Below, one piece after another: positions 48,446 through 61,300 of a stretch of 64,000 nt of DNA (position 1 is the stretch's first letter; each line of letters begins with the position of its first letter). The notes below the pieces were generated by a model. The model did not search any database and was not told where the DNA came from. It was given only the letters and a program-made list of their open reading frames with translations. The translations under genes were made by a program, and so were the position numbers. The stretch comes from Callaeas wilsoni (Eukaryota; Chordata; Aves; Passeriformes; Callaeidae): positions 57,263-121,262 of the forward strand of contig VWPU01003975.1 of NCBI GenBank assembly GCA_013398955.1, given 5' to 3'.

Positions 48446-48999
48446 GTGACTGTGCTCCCATCTCCCGAGAGCTCAGTGTGTCTCTAACAGGCAGAGCCAG
48501 TGTACAGGTGTGCTGCAGGTGTCTCCAGAGCAGAGCTGAGTGAGCACTCCCTGCACTTTTCCAATTACAAACTGGATTAAAGTAGAGTCTAATATTCTAT
48601 AGGATAAAAGAATGTCTTGACAGCAGACCCACATCATGAGAAGCTGGAGCAGACAGACGGTCCCTCTGTAATGCCTCATTTCAGATGCTCCTTGGCTCAT
48701 GATTCAGACTCCATTTCCCAGTCAAAGCCCCCTTGTGCCCCTGCCCCACAGGACAAACACTCCCAGTCTCTGCAACTGGGCACAGGGCTTGGCCAGTGAC
48801 ACCATCCAGGATGGGGTGACTGTAAGACCAGCCCTGACCCCCAGCCCACTTCCCCTGGTCCCCTGAGGCTGCAAGGACTCCGGCTGAGCGTGGGCTCAGC
48901 CCACGGGCACTTCTCCTCGGTAGCTTCGGCGGGGGACGGGCTCCTCCTCTTTCCTCATTCCCATTTATTTTTGGCTTCCAAGTTGTCATAAATGATTTG

Positions 49000-49900
49000 A
49001 GCTCAACAGTTTTTAAAATTTGAACTCCAAACAGCTATTTAAAGCCTTGACAGGATGCAAGAGTGTATTAGGAGCTTATTTTTAGAGCCTTTGTTAGGGT
49101 GAGAGGCTCACTCAGCATCACTTGGTCCTGAGTGACAGACTGAGACCAGCATGGGATCCCCACTGAGCACCGTGGGGCTGTGAGGGGGTGATGTCCTGGG
49201 TGGGGAGAATGGCAGCACCCCCATTTCTCGGTGCCAGGAGAAGCCAAGCAGGCACAGAGTGCCTGGTTACCAGCTGCTTGGGATCAAGCATTGCAAAGCA
49301 AAATGGATTTGATTGGAAAGGGCTTTGAATGTGCCGGTGCTCAAAGTTCTTGTGATTAATATAGCAGTTAATTAGCATGTTGAAGATTTTAAAACTTCTG
49401 TTAATTAGAGGTTGATGTTACTCGGTATCCCAGTGCTTCAGGACGGAGGAATCTTCCCAAGCAACATGCTGCCTGCGTGCACTGTTCCATTCTGACCTTG
49501 TGCACGTGGATTCTCCTCCCAGTGTGCACCAGTTCTGGTGGCCTCACACATTTTATTCCTTTATTTTATTTTATTTTATTTTATTTTATTTTATTTTATT
49601 TTATTTTATTTTATTTTATCCTGACTATTGTTCTGATCTGGGATCTTTTTTGGCCTGTACTTAATTAGTCATAATTCAGAGGTTTTCATAAGTCACACAC
49701 TGCACATGCTGAAGTGCTAATGAGGCATTTCCATGCTGAATCACCAACTAATGATTTACCACGATGATTTTGTTATTAAATCCGCAACCCCTGGCTCTGG
49801 CGAGCAGCGCTGGGAGACGCCTGTTTGCTAATACACGGAGACAGTGGAATGCAAGCAGAAAATATTATGAACTCGTCATCAGAGCGCTGACATATTGATG
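49000..49900. other. AT-rich segment with homeodomain-type motifs
   Basis: Low-GC block with clustered TTAATTAG/TAATTAG cores (around 49365-49405 and 49660-49670) and 'ctaatgaggcattt' and 'caactaatgattta' near 49720-49755. Interrupted by a (TTTTA)n tract. Looks like conserved enhancer-type DNA, but this is a composition-based guess. Confidence 0.35.
49559..49619. repeat. (TTTTA)n pentanucleotide microsatellite
   Basis: About 12 uninterrupted TTTTA units (61 bp). Confidence 0.97.
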
Positions 49901-50205
49901 TGGCACCTGCACCTGCCTGCAGGGTTTTCCAAAAAACGCCGGTGAAGAAGCCTGACAGATTGGTTATCCGCAGATCCAGGCTGCTTGTTTAACGCACTGC
50001 AGCCAAGCTCCTGCACACCCGGAGACACGGGGAAAACACGCCGGCTGCGGGAGTGGGGAGGGAACCACGGGCACTCATCCCCATCCCCCACGGGCCCCCG
50101 AATCCCAGCCCGACCCACGGGGAAAGGGGGCTCGCAGGGGCTGGGCTCTGCACCGCCCTCCCTCGCCACGGTGCGGTTTCCAAGCACGAGGCTACCGGGG
50201 CCCAT

Positions 50206-50313
50206 CGTGGTACCCAGGGACATCCCGGTGCCCAGGCACTTCCTGGTACCCAGGGACATCCCGGTACCCGAGTACTTCCTGGTACCTGAGGGCATCCTGG
50301 TACCCCGGTGCAT
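50206..50313. repeat. Six perfect-length 18-bp tandem repeats
   Basis: Six consecutive 18-bp units, cctggtacccagggacat and variants, with no length slippage. Variation is mostly in the last third of the unit (gggacat, aggcactt, gagtactt). Confidence 0.9.
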
Positions 50314-51334
50314 GCCGCCTGGCTGAGGGGAGGGCAGTGAAACACTCCCACCGGGTTCTGGCCCGCGCAAGGGTACCCAGTGCATCACAGCGGTGATGGG
50401 GCAAGGGCTGGGGGCTCAGCCGGGATGGCGGGGTGGGAAGAGGGCTCCTGCTGCCCCAGGAGTGCTGCCCAGGCTGTGGACCGGGTAGGTGAACCATATT
50501 TCCCGGTGCCTTCCCGAGCAGCATCTCGGACGCCAGTGCTGTTTCCCACTGGCAGCAGCACAGACACGATGCCACTTGTCTCTTCGTCTTTCCCCTGCTG
50601 CTGCTGCTCCCTTGGCAGGCCGAGGCTGAGCGCTGCTCCCAGGACGGACGCCGGGAGCCAGAGCCATTTTGCAGGCTGCGGCACAGCTGGTGCCTGGCGC
50701 CGAGCTCCCGCTGCCGCGCGCCGTGGGAAGGTGAGCGAGGTGGAATTTTTAACCAATTCGCTCGGTGACATTCGCATGCCGCAGTCCAGCGGTTTCTGCT
50801 TGTGGAAACATCTCCACGGGGGATCGAGGAAGTGATGCATTTAGAGGGATTCTAGCAAGAAATTGCAAAAATGCCTCCCCCGGGCCGAGGTAAAGGGTTG
50901 TTAGTGGTAGTGTTTATTCATGAGCAGAGCCAGCCAGGGAAGGATGAATCCTGGAATTACTCTGTGAACAGAGCGGGGAGGTGCATCCATTTGTCTCCCT
51001 GCTCCGCCTGCGCTGACAGTTCCGTGTCCGGGGGGGGAGAGCAGGTCCCATCCCAGGGGGCTGAGGAGGGTGGAGAAATTTCCTTAGAGTGGCATGAGGG
51101 CTGGGACCAGCCAGATATTTTGGTTGCTGCAAGAATCCATGTGCGCCAGGGAAGTTTGTAAATGGATGGGCAGGAAAGATTCTGATTAAAGACCCGTTTC
51201 AGAGTCAGCTGATCTAGGTGGCGAGAGGAGTATTTCGTGGACCAGTAGTGCTCTGTTTTGGGCAAAAGGGCAAAGAAGTGACAGAGCCCTGTCCTTGTCC
51301 CTGGATTGTGTACAAAGTGGCTCTGCAGGTGAAT

Positions 51335-51380
51335 AAATCTCTGAATCCCAGAATAGTTTGGGCTGGAAAGTGATGCCTTA
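51335..51380 (-). mobile_element. Short CR1 LINE 3' remnant
   Basis: Only the extreme 3' end remains: 'gaatcccagaatagtttggg' followed by 'ctggaaag'. Confidence 0.6.
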
Positions 51381-51824
51381 GGATTTTATCTTTTATATTT
51401 TTCATATATTTGTATTCCTGTAATTGTCTAATGTAGTACTCTAAACTCCATATACAGTGTTAGCTACTGCTTTCCCATTTTGGTCAGACACAACAATTCC
51501 TCTCTAAATCTGGGAATCAAGGACACCTTACTGTCTCAGGCCACGAGAAATGTAAACAAAAGTGAAGTAAGGGGGGAGCAAACTTGGGGTAAATGACTTT
51601 ATTACCTGAAGCTGTAATTGGAAGATTAACCCCCAATATGCAAATGGACCAAACTCATAAAAGTGTGAAGACCCATGAACTGTCGTCCATTTTTGAGTGT
51701 AGCCCTGGGAGGGGCTTTGTCTGCCCTAAATATACCTGGAGGCCCTTCAATAAATATAACTGCTTTTTATTCTCTTAATTTTGTCTCTGTTCTCTTAATT
51801 TTTGTCTCTGTTTTAGGTAGCCCA

Positions 51825-52115
51825 TCAAGGCATCAAAAGGACCTTAAAGCTCATCTCATCCCACCCCCTGCCACGGGCAGGGACACCTTCCACCATCCCA
51901 AGCTGCTCCAAGACCCCTCCAACCGGGCCTTGGGCATTGCCAGCGATCCAGAGGCAGCCACAGCTTCTCTGGGCACCCTGTGCCAGGGCCTCCTGCCCTC
52001 ACAGGGAAGAATTTCTTCCCAGTATTCCATCTATCCCTGCCCTCTGGGGATGGGAAGCCCTTCCCCCTTGTCCTGGTACTCCAGGCCCTTGTAAATAGTC
52101 TCTCTCCAGCTCTCC
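51825..52115 (-). mobile_element. CR1 LINE 3' fragment
   Basis: Reverse-oriented CR1: 'aggaccttaaagctcatctc', 'cccctgccacgggcaggga', 'cttctctgggcaccctgtgc', 'aagaatttcttcccagtatt' and 'cccccttgtcctggtact'. Confidence 0.9.
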
Positions 52116-52629
52116 TGTACTTTCCCAGTCCATGGATGTTTGGAAAGCAGTGGCTGTGCACTGTATGCCTGTGCCCTGAACAATTCTTCTCCTGCCCTGG
52201 CACCTCCAGCTACACATTCACCTTCTGTTTTGGCAGAATTTTGTCCCTCTTTTTGCTGTTGCTGTGGTCCTGGGACTGAGGCAGCTCCCAGACCTGTGAC
52301 TGCCTGCCGAACCTGGGTGTGGGTCCCAGGTGTGCTGCAGAGGCTTTGCTGGGACCCTGAGCCTCGTGGTGACTTTGGTGGGACCGTGAGCGTGGCCGTG
52401 GCTTTGGGGTGCCCCCCATGGTGCACTGAGCCCGGGGTGCATTAACCCTTTCCCACGGCCCGGGCAGTGCTGGCACCCTGCGTGCTGCCGTGGCAGGGCA
52501 GGGTGTGCGGAGAGCACAGCAGGAATGCAGAATGAGATGAGATGTGACAGCCCATCTTCCTGGGAACATCGATGTAATCTGCACCAGAAAGTGCTCAGCC
52601 AGCTGGAATCGCCGTCAGCCAGAGCTCAG

Positions 52630-52760
52630 GCAGAGCTCAGCGCCCGGGCGGGACCAGCGCCCCGGGGCACCCCGAAGGTGGCGGGGCGCGGGCGCGGCCC
52701 CTGCGCGGTGCCCGGCTGCCCTCCCATGTCCGGGGCAAGGGCCGGCAACGCTCCCTGCTC
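52630..52760. other. Small CpG-rich patch
   Basis: About 130 bp of dense CpG in the desert. No exon recognised; could be a distal promoter or enhancer. Confidence 0.3.
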
Positions 52761-53274
52761 CGAGCTCCTGGCGTAGGGCTCCAGGCGGACCTCATCCCGG
52801 CTCCTTTCACCCCCAAAAGCAGGTGAGGCACTGCCGGGGCTGAACCCAGAGGGCACAAACACGGGGGTCCCGGACCACTGCGGCTGTTGCTGCCCCAACG
52901 ACTCTGCAGAGACCGAAGGGTCCCAGGCAAGCCCTGCCCAGCACTGCAAGGTGGATGGGTGCTGATGGACAGACTTAGTGGGCTTATCTGGGTCAGGGCT
53001 TCCCATCTCCAGCCTCAGGAGCATCTCCAGTGGATGCTGGGAGGAGTGGGCTGGCAGGGGGCTGGCAGAGGGACAGGCAGAGAGATAGGCAGTGGGCAAG
53101 CAGCTCTGCCTGCAGGGCTGGGTTGCCAGGGACTGCTCCAGTGTGTCACTGGACTCCTCGGCATGTGATTCTGTCAGATCAGGGACAATCCTGGCCTGGG
53201 AGCCTGGGCACTGTCCCAGCAGAATTGCTCAGGGTTTGGCTGCAGTCCTTGTTTAGACACATGGTGTGACTTTT

Positions 53275-53455
53275 CATCCACAACAGACGAGCTGTGGCTG
53301 CCCCTGGGTCCCTGGAAGTGTCCCAGGCCAGGCTGGACAGGGCTTGGAGCAGCCTGGGACAGTGGAAGGTGTCCCTGTCCATGGCAGGGGTGGAACGAGA
53401 TGGGCTTTAAGGTCCCTTTCAACCCAAACCAATCTGGGATTTGATGAAACTTCCC
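53275..53455 (+). mobile_element. CR1 LINE 3' fragment
   Basis: Forward CR1: 'gagctgtggctgcccctggg', 'aggccaggctggacagggct', 'gaaggtgtccctgtccatgg', 'ctttaaggtccctttcaacc'. Confidence 0.9.
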
Positions 53456-53979
53456 AAGCATTAGTGCTGGAACCTAGGGGTGGAAAGGCTGGGGGCAGCT
53501 GAAGGAGAAAAGCCATTCCTGGCCCCACCAGGCTGCTGGGAACACGATGGGGCCTTTGTGTCTCCTGTGCCAGCACTTGAGAGAGAAGGATGTACCGAGC
53601 ACTGGGGAAGTGGACGTGAATCACCATGGCAACCAGGATGGAAACATCATCAAAATGTGTCAAACGAGGGGAATTACAGAAAATAGAAACCTAGTGTGGT
53701 GTGGGCAAACATTGCATCTTCATGGGGCTGCTCCTGACCGCACCTCGGCAGCCTCCCCGAGCTGTGGTAGTGGTGCCACCACCGCCTCCAAGTCGTGCTG
53801 TCACTTGGGGTGTCTCGTGGCCCCCAGAGCACCCACGAGTGGATCTGGTCCCTCTGACCAGCTGGGCAGCTCCTCACCCGCACATGGACACCAGCCCGAC
53901 ATTTTCAGCTCCAGTGAGGGCACAGCCATGCACAGACACGTCCAGCACCTCAGCTGGCACTGTGTCACCTCTGCGTGAA

Positions 53980-54240
53980 CCCCCCTCCGCAACTAATTAA
54001 TTTGTAATAATAAGCCATGCGCTCGTTTCCAGCTGTTTGTTTGTTTTTCAGTAAGTGATGTTGTAAACAATTTGTGCTATTTTATCTGCCACTTGTGCTC
54101 CCAGGATTTGTAATTTTAATGCATGACATCAGTTAATCACAATTCTCTTCCAGCAATAGTTTTAATTAAAACCACTTTCCCTTTTTTTGGCTCATTCAGT
54201 GCTGTCACTGAGGGCTGCAAATGAAATCATAGGCTGGTGG
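53980..54240. other. AT-rich segment, candidate conserved noncoding element
   Basis: Contains 'caactaattaatttgtaat', 'gtaattttaatgcatgac' and 'cagttaatcacaattctc', a homeodomain-type motif cluster, with no CR1 similarity. A second such patch is at 54555-54700. Confidence 0.35.
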
Positions 54241-56555
54241 TTGTTGTTACTGCTGTTTCATACTCACCGCTGACGTTAGGAAGTGGGAAGGAGCAGGGAT
54301 GGAGTAGGGATGGAGCAGGAGCCCACTGGGGCTGCCCATCCGGGGCTGCGGGACCCAGTGTTGGCACCGGGCTGGAACGTCCCTGCGAGGAGTCTGAGCA
54401 TTCCGGCACTGCCACCCGCAGCCGGCGGGAAGGGCCCCTCCTGCAGCTCAGTCTTTTCCAGTTGTTTCCTAACTGAGCCAGGAGTGATCTGCTGCTCCGC
54501 AGTGACCCTACCCTAGCTGAAGGAATCCAATGCAAGCGCTGGAGCAGGAGCAGCTTTGTCAAATCATAAGCTGTAATTGCCTGAACTTCACGGCCGACAT
54601 CACACGCTGCTCATTACAGACACGGCTCCTGATTCCCAAATCCATCCCCAAAACAAACAGCTCCGACACCTGATCTGGTATTCAGATTCACCAGTGCTCC
54701 CTGCTCTGACAACTTGCTAACGAGCTTCCCCCAGCAGCCAAGAGCCGGGATGAGCACTGACAGCCGCTGCTGAATCCGCAGTGCTGCTGGGATCGAAACA
54801 CTGATCCAAACCCGGATCCAAATCTGGACCCATGGCAGCCTTGTAGAGACGGGGACAAGCTATATACGGCTGCCTCAGGGAGCGGCCGGGGCTGTGCATC
54901 AGCTTTGGTGCTCTCCAGCCCACCACGGGCCAAATCCCACCCATGCCGTGTTCCCACTGCTCCTTCCCGGGGCAGCTGTGGCACGGCCGGTGGTCCCGGA
55001 CTGCCGCTCCCACTGGATGGGACGGCATCACTCAGCCCCCAGATCCCTGCTGCTGGATGGGCTGAGCCTGGACCAGATGTGCCAGCAGATCTGCCCGTGT
55101 TCTCCCGTACCCCCGATGAGCTGCCCCCTTCTCTGGGCATCGACAGGGGGTCTCACCTTCCGAGCAGCACATCCTGCCCCGGCCGCCCTCCCTCCCACGC
55201 AGCTGCTGGGAGCAGGTGGGATTTGGCTCCCCATGGGCAGCTCCCATCCTCTGGCAGCTCCTTCGAGCCCCTCACAGAGGTCAGGATCCCTCCCTGTGCG
55301 TTTGGGACCACAGAGGACCTTGGTGCCCTGCGGTGCCGGGGATGCCAGGCAGTCCCTGTGTCTGTGTCCCCGCACATCCCGGGAAGATGTGGCCGACAGA
55401 CACTCCTGGAAGCATCCTCCTCCTACAGGAGCTGGGGTTGGCTCCATCCATCACGGGCACATTCAGGATATTGTAGGGTCCTGCCACCCCGTGCTGCTAA
55501 CAGTGTGACCACCCGTCCAGCTGCCCTTGACCCACACTTACTTTTCCAGTGGATATTTAATTTGCTTCACTCTTGGCAGATTAATTTGTTGGGGTTTTGA
55601 AAAATCTCCCTTTTCTCTAAACTGCATTTTAGTTAGCCAAGGTGCAGTGATGCTGAGGTCAGATTTACACCTCCTCCAGTCCTCTTCCCGGCCTGGTGTT
55701 CCTGCTAATTGTGTGCACACCCAGGGATGGGTCCAACGGGTGATATTTGGCATCCAGAACATTTTTAACTTGGAAAATGGGAAAAAAACCAAGCGATGAC
55801 AAGCGTATTTATTTGTGCAGCCGACGCTGCCAATGGCTGGGGTTTAAAGGAGTATTTTTGCCATTTACTGAAGTCAGTTGGAACAGAGAGACCGAATCCA
55901 ACGCGGTGACACCTCCGACGGCTTGGAAGGGCTCCTTCAGCTGCAGCAAAGCTCAGCAGGTTTGACATTTGAAACTCCCTCATTCCACTGCCAGGCAAAA
56001 CCTAGGGCCTTTGCACTGTATTTTTCCTGCTGTTCCTCAGTGCAAGAATTCCTGCTTTTTCTGGTTTCACACCATTATGAACACACCATCTCAGGAAAAA
56101 AATAAAATTCTGCTGTAATGACAAAATTGGCTTTGGAATAGCAGAAATCTGGCTTGTCCATGTGGTGCCAGGCTCTGGGGAGCTCTTGGATACCAGGGCT
56201 GCAGTCATTGTGTCACTGTTCTGAACACAAAAACACCAGGAAAGTGAGATTTTAAAGCATTGTTTGATGTTCGGCTTTTCAGGCTTAATTCCTAAACTAA
56301 ACAACAATCCCTGAGGTGCTGCCACAGGCAGGAGGAAACTCTCCCCTGTACATGCTCCCCTTCTGTGCTGCTCCTGCTCCCCAGAACCTGCTGCTGGAGG
56401 GGACAGAGATTTGTCCCTCCTCCCTTCAAACCCCGCAGCCGGGGACACTCGCTCCCCCGGGCCCCCTCCTGCTGGCACAGAATTCACCTCTCGTGGGTTC
56501 AGCCTGGGACAGTGGGAGTGAGGCAGGAAGGATGCGGCGGGGGAGGAATGCAGTG

Positions 56556-56636
56556 GAAGGGATGTAGGAGGGATGCAGCAGGAGGGAGAGATGCAGAAGG
56601 GATGTAGGAGGGATGCAGCAGGAGGGGAGCAGCAGG
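56556..56636. repeat. 40-bp tandem duplication
   Basis: Two copies of a 40-bp purine-rich unit containing 'gggatgtaggagggatgcag'. Confidence 0.85.
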
Positions 56637-57459
56637 AAGCATGCAGTGTGCACCCTAAAACCCTTTCCAGCATCCCGCCCTGCTGCTGGCTCCACTCTCC
56701 AGCCACTTTGCCTGGGTTTCTCCTCCTGGGACTGAGACAGGTCCTGCCATATGGTACCAGTGGGAAACCTCGGGATAGGGGATCAATGGGCAGAACAGCT
56801 CCAGGCTGGGAAACCACTGAGTGAGAGCTGAAGGCTCATTAGCTCTCATTAGCCCTCATTAGTAATGGATTCCCAGGTGCATGAGGGGCAATACACCAGG
56901 CACAGGCAACATTGCTGTGGGTGGTTCTGGGTCATTTTCAGGCATAAAAGGGGCAAACGCTGCCCAGTGTGTAGTGGGGTCTGTGAGTCCTGGGCCATGC
57001 CTGGGGGCAGGTGATTCTGCTGCACAGGCAGCACCTGGGCCAAGAGCTGGGAATTTCCAGGGGAATCTCTCCCTGCAGCTCCAGCTGTGCATGGAAGATG
57101 ATCAGGAGCACCAGTGGATTCCTCTTGGAGGTGATCTCCAGTGCAGCCTGTCCGGGGCCAGGTGAGCTCTGCGCTGCTGCATGTGCTGCAGAGGATGCTT
57201 GTGCTGGGCATGGCCGATGTGCTGGGGCAGCTGGAATGTGCTCCCAGGCGATGCCAGCACCTGCCCTGAGCTGATGCCCTGGTGGCACCTACTGCTGTCC
57301 TGTCTCGGTTTTTTGATCAGCAAGTTAGCGGGAAGCAGGTCACTGCTGCTGAGGCTCCCGGGTTACATAAACACCGGTGGAGTGACCCAGGTTGTGCAAG
57401 AGCCTGGCTTGCCTGAACGTGCGTTGTGGTTTGGAGAAGTATGAAGGCAGGGACCTGGA

Positions 57460-57700
57460 AACAGGTCAGTTTAGGTAAGATATGAGGAAGAAATTCTTCC
57501 CTGTGAGGTTGGTGAGACATTGGCACAGGTTGCTTAGAGAAGCTGTGGCTGCCCCATCCCAGAACTGTTCAAGGCCAAGCTGGATGGGGCTTGGAGCAAC
57601 CTGGGGTAGCGAAAGGTGTCTGTGCCCATGGAAGGGGATGGAATGGGATGAGCTTCAAGGTCCCTTCCCACACAAACCATTCTGTGATTCTATGAAGCAA
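57460..57700 (+). mobile_element. CR1 LINE 3' fragment
   Basis: Forward CR1: 'gaagaaattcttccctgtga', 'agaagctgtggctgccccat', 'aaggccaagctggatggggc', 'caaggtcccttcccacac' and the terminal 'accattctgtgattctatga'. The most complete 3' terminus in the window. Confidence 0.93.
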
Positions 57701-58099
57701 AGCTGCCCAGTAGCAGGAGGCAGTGGAAAGCATCCCTTAGCAGGGAATGGCAAACCTGGAATCACTGTGGATGCTGCGGCTGGTAAGAGCTAACGTGGCT
57801 CTGTGTGTGTCAGAAGTGTGGCCAAGCTGGGGGAGGATCTGGCCTGTAGATGGGAAGCGGGTCTGGCTTTGTGTGCTCTGCCTCGAGAAGGATGCCTGAG
57901 AGCAGGAGGGGTCTCGGCACAGACCCGTGGAATCCTCCAGCCCCGTCCCGGTGGCACAGCGGGAGATGAAGTGGGACTCCTGCAGGGTCTGCATGTGGGT
58001 CCCAGGGAGAGGAGCAGGGAGGGAGGCATGCCGCTGGCTCTGTTGGATCTGAGCAGGCTCCGCTCTCCCAGAGCCGCATTTTGCTGCCGCGAGTGCTAA

Positions 58100-58370
58100 C
58101 TAGGTCAGGCAGGACGCGGCGTACCTGTCCCTGCGGCAGCGCTCGGCACGGCCCCGGCACACGGCTGCTCCAGCGCAGCGCTGCCGCCGGACACGGCCAG
58201 GGGAAGGGCCCTGGTGGCTCCTGCGAGCTGCAGCGGCCGTGAGGCAGCAGCGGAGCGGGGCCGGAGGGCGGGGGCAGCTGCGTGAGCCGTGCGGCAACGT
58301 CCTCGGGGTCCCTTTGGCAAAACCTTTGGTGCTTCCATCGCGCCCGGCCATGCACAGTGAGGCAGCGAGC
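58100..58370. other. CpG-rich block in the desert
   Basis: About 270 bp rich in CpG, flanked by lower-GC DNA. It may be an unannotated transcript start; no known protein is encoded. Confidence 0.35.
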
Positions 58371-61300
58371 AGATCCCCTGCAGCCTCTTCCTCCTCGTAG
58401 GGCTGAGCAATACTCTTGCTAAAAACAGGAATTCTGCTATTTTAAATACCAGCTTGCGGGATGATTCAGTGTCTGCTCAGGCAGACACGAGGCAATGAGG
58501 ATGTTGGTCTTCAAGTCTTATTTTAGGGGGAACCTCTTCCTTCTGTGCTGGGTGTCCCCAGCGATGTGGTGAGACGGAAAACCCCAGGACATGGGGCAGG
58601 GTCCAGTGGCTCCTCTGAGCTGGGACCGCGAGGCGCAGCTTTCCAGGAGGAGAATGTGCTCACCTCCAAACCTTCTTGCTCAATGGTCTGCAAAGCCTCC
58701 GGTGTCCCTGCAGCTTCCTGCACCTTCAGAGCTGGATCTTCCCTGCCAAATTTTCACCACCTTGCTGCTTTTCCTAGCCCTGTGTCTCCAGCACATCCTC
58801 CCTCCTCCAGACAGGGAGGTGAAGGTGCTGGGGTGCCCCAGCCCTGATCCCTGACCCCCCGGTTTCTGTCCTGGGGTAAAATGGTCCCTCCAGCTGCTGC
58901 CAGAGCTCTTACGTGGATAATGTCACTGGGAGCAGTAGGCTTTAGTAGAAAATTCCCTCTTTCAGATATGATTGATTTGGATTCCCCCCCAGTCCTGGTT
59001 TCCAGGCACCAATGGCTGCTGGAAAGGCTCTCCTGGCGACAGAAAATCCATGGGAAAGCAGGCAGCCTGATGAAGTATTCATGGGGATTTTTATCACTGG
59101 TTTTTACCCGCTGCAGGAAAGTCAGCTTTATTTTTAGTGAATGATGGATCCAGCAGTAACACAGGAAAAATACTCCATCTCCCTTCGAGCTGCATGGGAG
59201 GCATTGGAGAGGGCCCATGCCTGGGAATGGGAACTAAACAAACCATCTCCTAAGTGTTTCCTGGCTAATTCTGGAATCATTTAGCACCTGAACGAGGCTG
59301 TGACTGATCCTCTGCTGCCCCAAGTGCTGCAGCCCGTGGCTCCCGCCGGACCCAGGCGGCTGAGCCTTTGGCAGTGCCGATTCCCATGGCCACAGTGTTC
59401 CCATTGGCTCCCTAATCCCCAACCTGCCTCTGTCCCAGAGAGAGCAGGAGAATGAATCACAGCTGATTAATTTGCCTTATCCAGAAGAATCTCCCTGAAT
59501 TAGCAAATGTTTTGTTTTATTTGTTTCAATAATGGACAGGAAAACATCCCTCAGTGCCCAGCAGCTGCACCCATGGCCATGCCAGCCCTGCCAGTATGAC
59601 CCCCGGGAGTCCCGGTGTCACTGAGCCCTGACAAGACACTCACATCTGGCTTCAAATGATCTTAAAACATATTTCTGAGCCAGCCGAGCTCAGCCACTGC
59701 CTTCCTGGGATTTTCCCACTGCCTTTTCCCCACAGGCACTGCTTGCTGCCCGGCCAGTGCCGAGATATGCTCTGTCAGCAGCAGATGCTTAATCTGTTTA
59801 AAAATAAATCCATCACTCTCCTGTGACTGATGGGAATCTGTTACAGCAAATCCCACTGTAATGTGGAACCTGGCCATGGCTGCCAAACTTCAGCACTTTC
59901 TTCCCGCTGGGCTCCAGGGAGGGGCTTGTGTCCCTCTGCTGTGGGTCTGGGGCAGCTCTGGAACTCGCCGTTCCCTGCCCGTGTTTGCGCCCATTTACTG
60001 ACACAGCCACAGGTAACGCCCAGAGGCGACAAAGAGACCTGGGTGGGGCCTGTCCTTGCTCTCACAGGGATGACCTGTCTGTGGCCCGGTGCGGGAGGGA
60101 TGTGGGACAACCCTGCTGTGGCCCCAGGCATCGCCACCGTGCCCTCGGGGCGGATAATCCCAGTGCCCGTGTAAGGTGTAAGTGGCTCGTGCTGGGAGCC
60201 ACTGCGGAGCCTTTGCCCTGCAGCAAGAGGGGCAAGAACCGGTTTAGTGAGTGACACCGTGCTGCCCACGGGCTCCTGCGTCACCGCGTGTGCTGAGTGT
60301 CATCTGCAACCAGGGCCTGTTTCACCCCCAAACCCAGTGCTGTGGCTTCTGCAGCTCCTTGAGCCACCACCTCACAGCAGGTACCTGAGCATTTTGTTGT
60401 CTTCCACACTGCCTGGTAGAGACACAGGGAGAAAGGATTTCTTGGTGACAGAAAGGAATGAGTCAGTTCCAGAGATTTGGGTATTAAATCCTTAATTAGC
60501 GATAGACTTTGGTGTGTGAGAACCCAGCAGGGCTCTTCCCAGGAGTTCTGGGAGCAGTTGCAGAGCTGGCCTTACTCTCCGAGGCTAATCCTGGTGGCCC
60601 TGGGGATTACCTGCTTGGACACAGCGTGTCCAGCCCCAGGACAGATTGTCCAAGGTGATCCAACCATGCCACCAGCACCTTCCACTTGGGCATGCATGCC
60701 CAGCTTGGAGCCAGGTGATACAGTCAGACACGGGGAATAGGGATGGTTGTGCCTGATGATACCTTGTACCTGTAGGGACTGGAAATAGCTTTAAAATCCT
60801 GAAGCCTCAGCACCTGGGGGGGTTCAGTGCTGTTCTGTCTGTCAGGTGGCAAATCCCACGTGTAACAGCAGGGACCTTGGCCTATAGAGTGCAGCATCAC
60901 ACGGTTATAGAACACCTCTCTTGGCTACAACGCTTTCTGAGGGCTTGTAAAACACAGCAGTGCCTAAAAATACCTGGTTGCTAAATCCCTGCCACGGGTG
61001 CGCTCGCAAGGTGTCTGTGGTACTGGGGTGGCCCAGTGCAGGGATGCCCTGGACACATCGCCTGTGCTGGCAGAATTCCCATCCCTGTCCTTGCTCCTTC
61101 GTGCCCCCAGTGCCCTTCCTGTCCCCGCTCGGTGCGCAGCACCAGCCCTCGGTGCTGGCCACGGCTGTGTGTGGGGCAGCCCCAGTCCCTGCCAGGACAC
61201 AGCCTGCGGTGCTGGCGCGTGCTGTCCCGGGAGCTCTCCATGAGATAGTAACGGTTCACTGCAGGCCACGGCAAACCTGGCCATGGGCGTCCTCCTGCAG

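Noticed and set aside
49477..49668. Hydrophobic 63-residue frame (Phe/Ile/Leu/Tyr repeats)
   Set aside because: Generated by the (TTTTA)n microsatellite; not a membrane protein gene.
38095..57700. CR1 open frames as possible genes
   Set aside because: All copies are 5'-truncated 3' ends containing mainly untranslated sequence.
58105..58410. Basic N-terminal frame in the CpG block at 58 kb
   Set aside because: No recognisable domain, no supporting splice sites; CpG-rich DNA opens frames on both strands.
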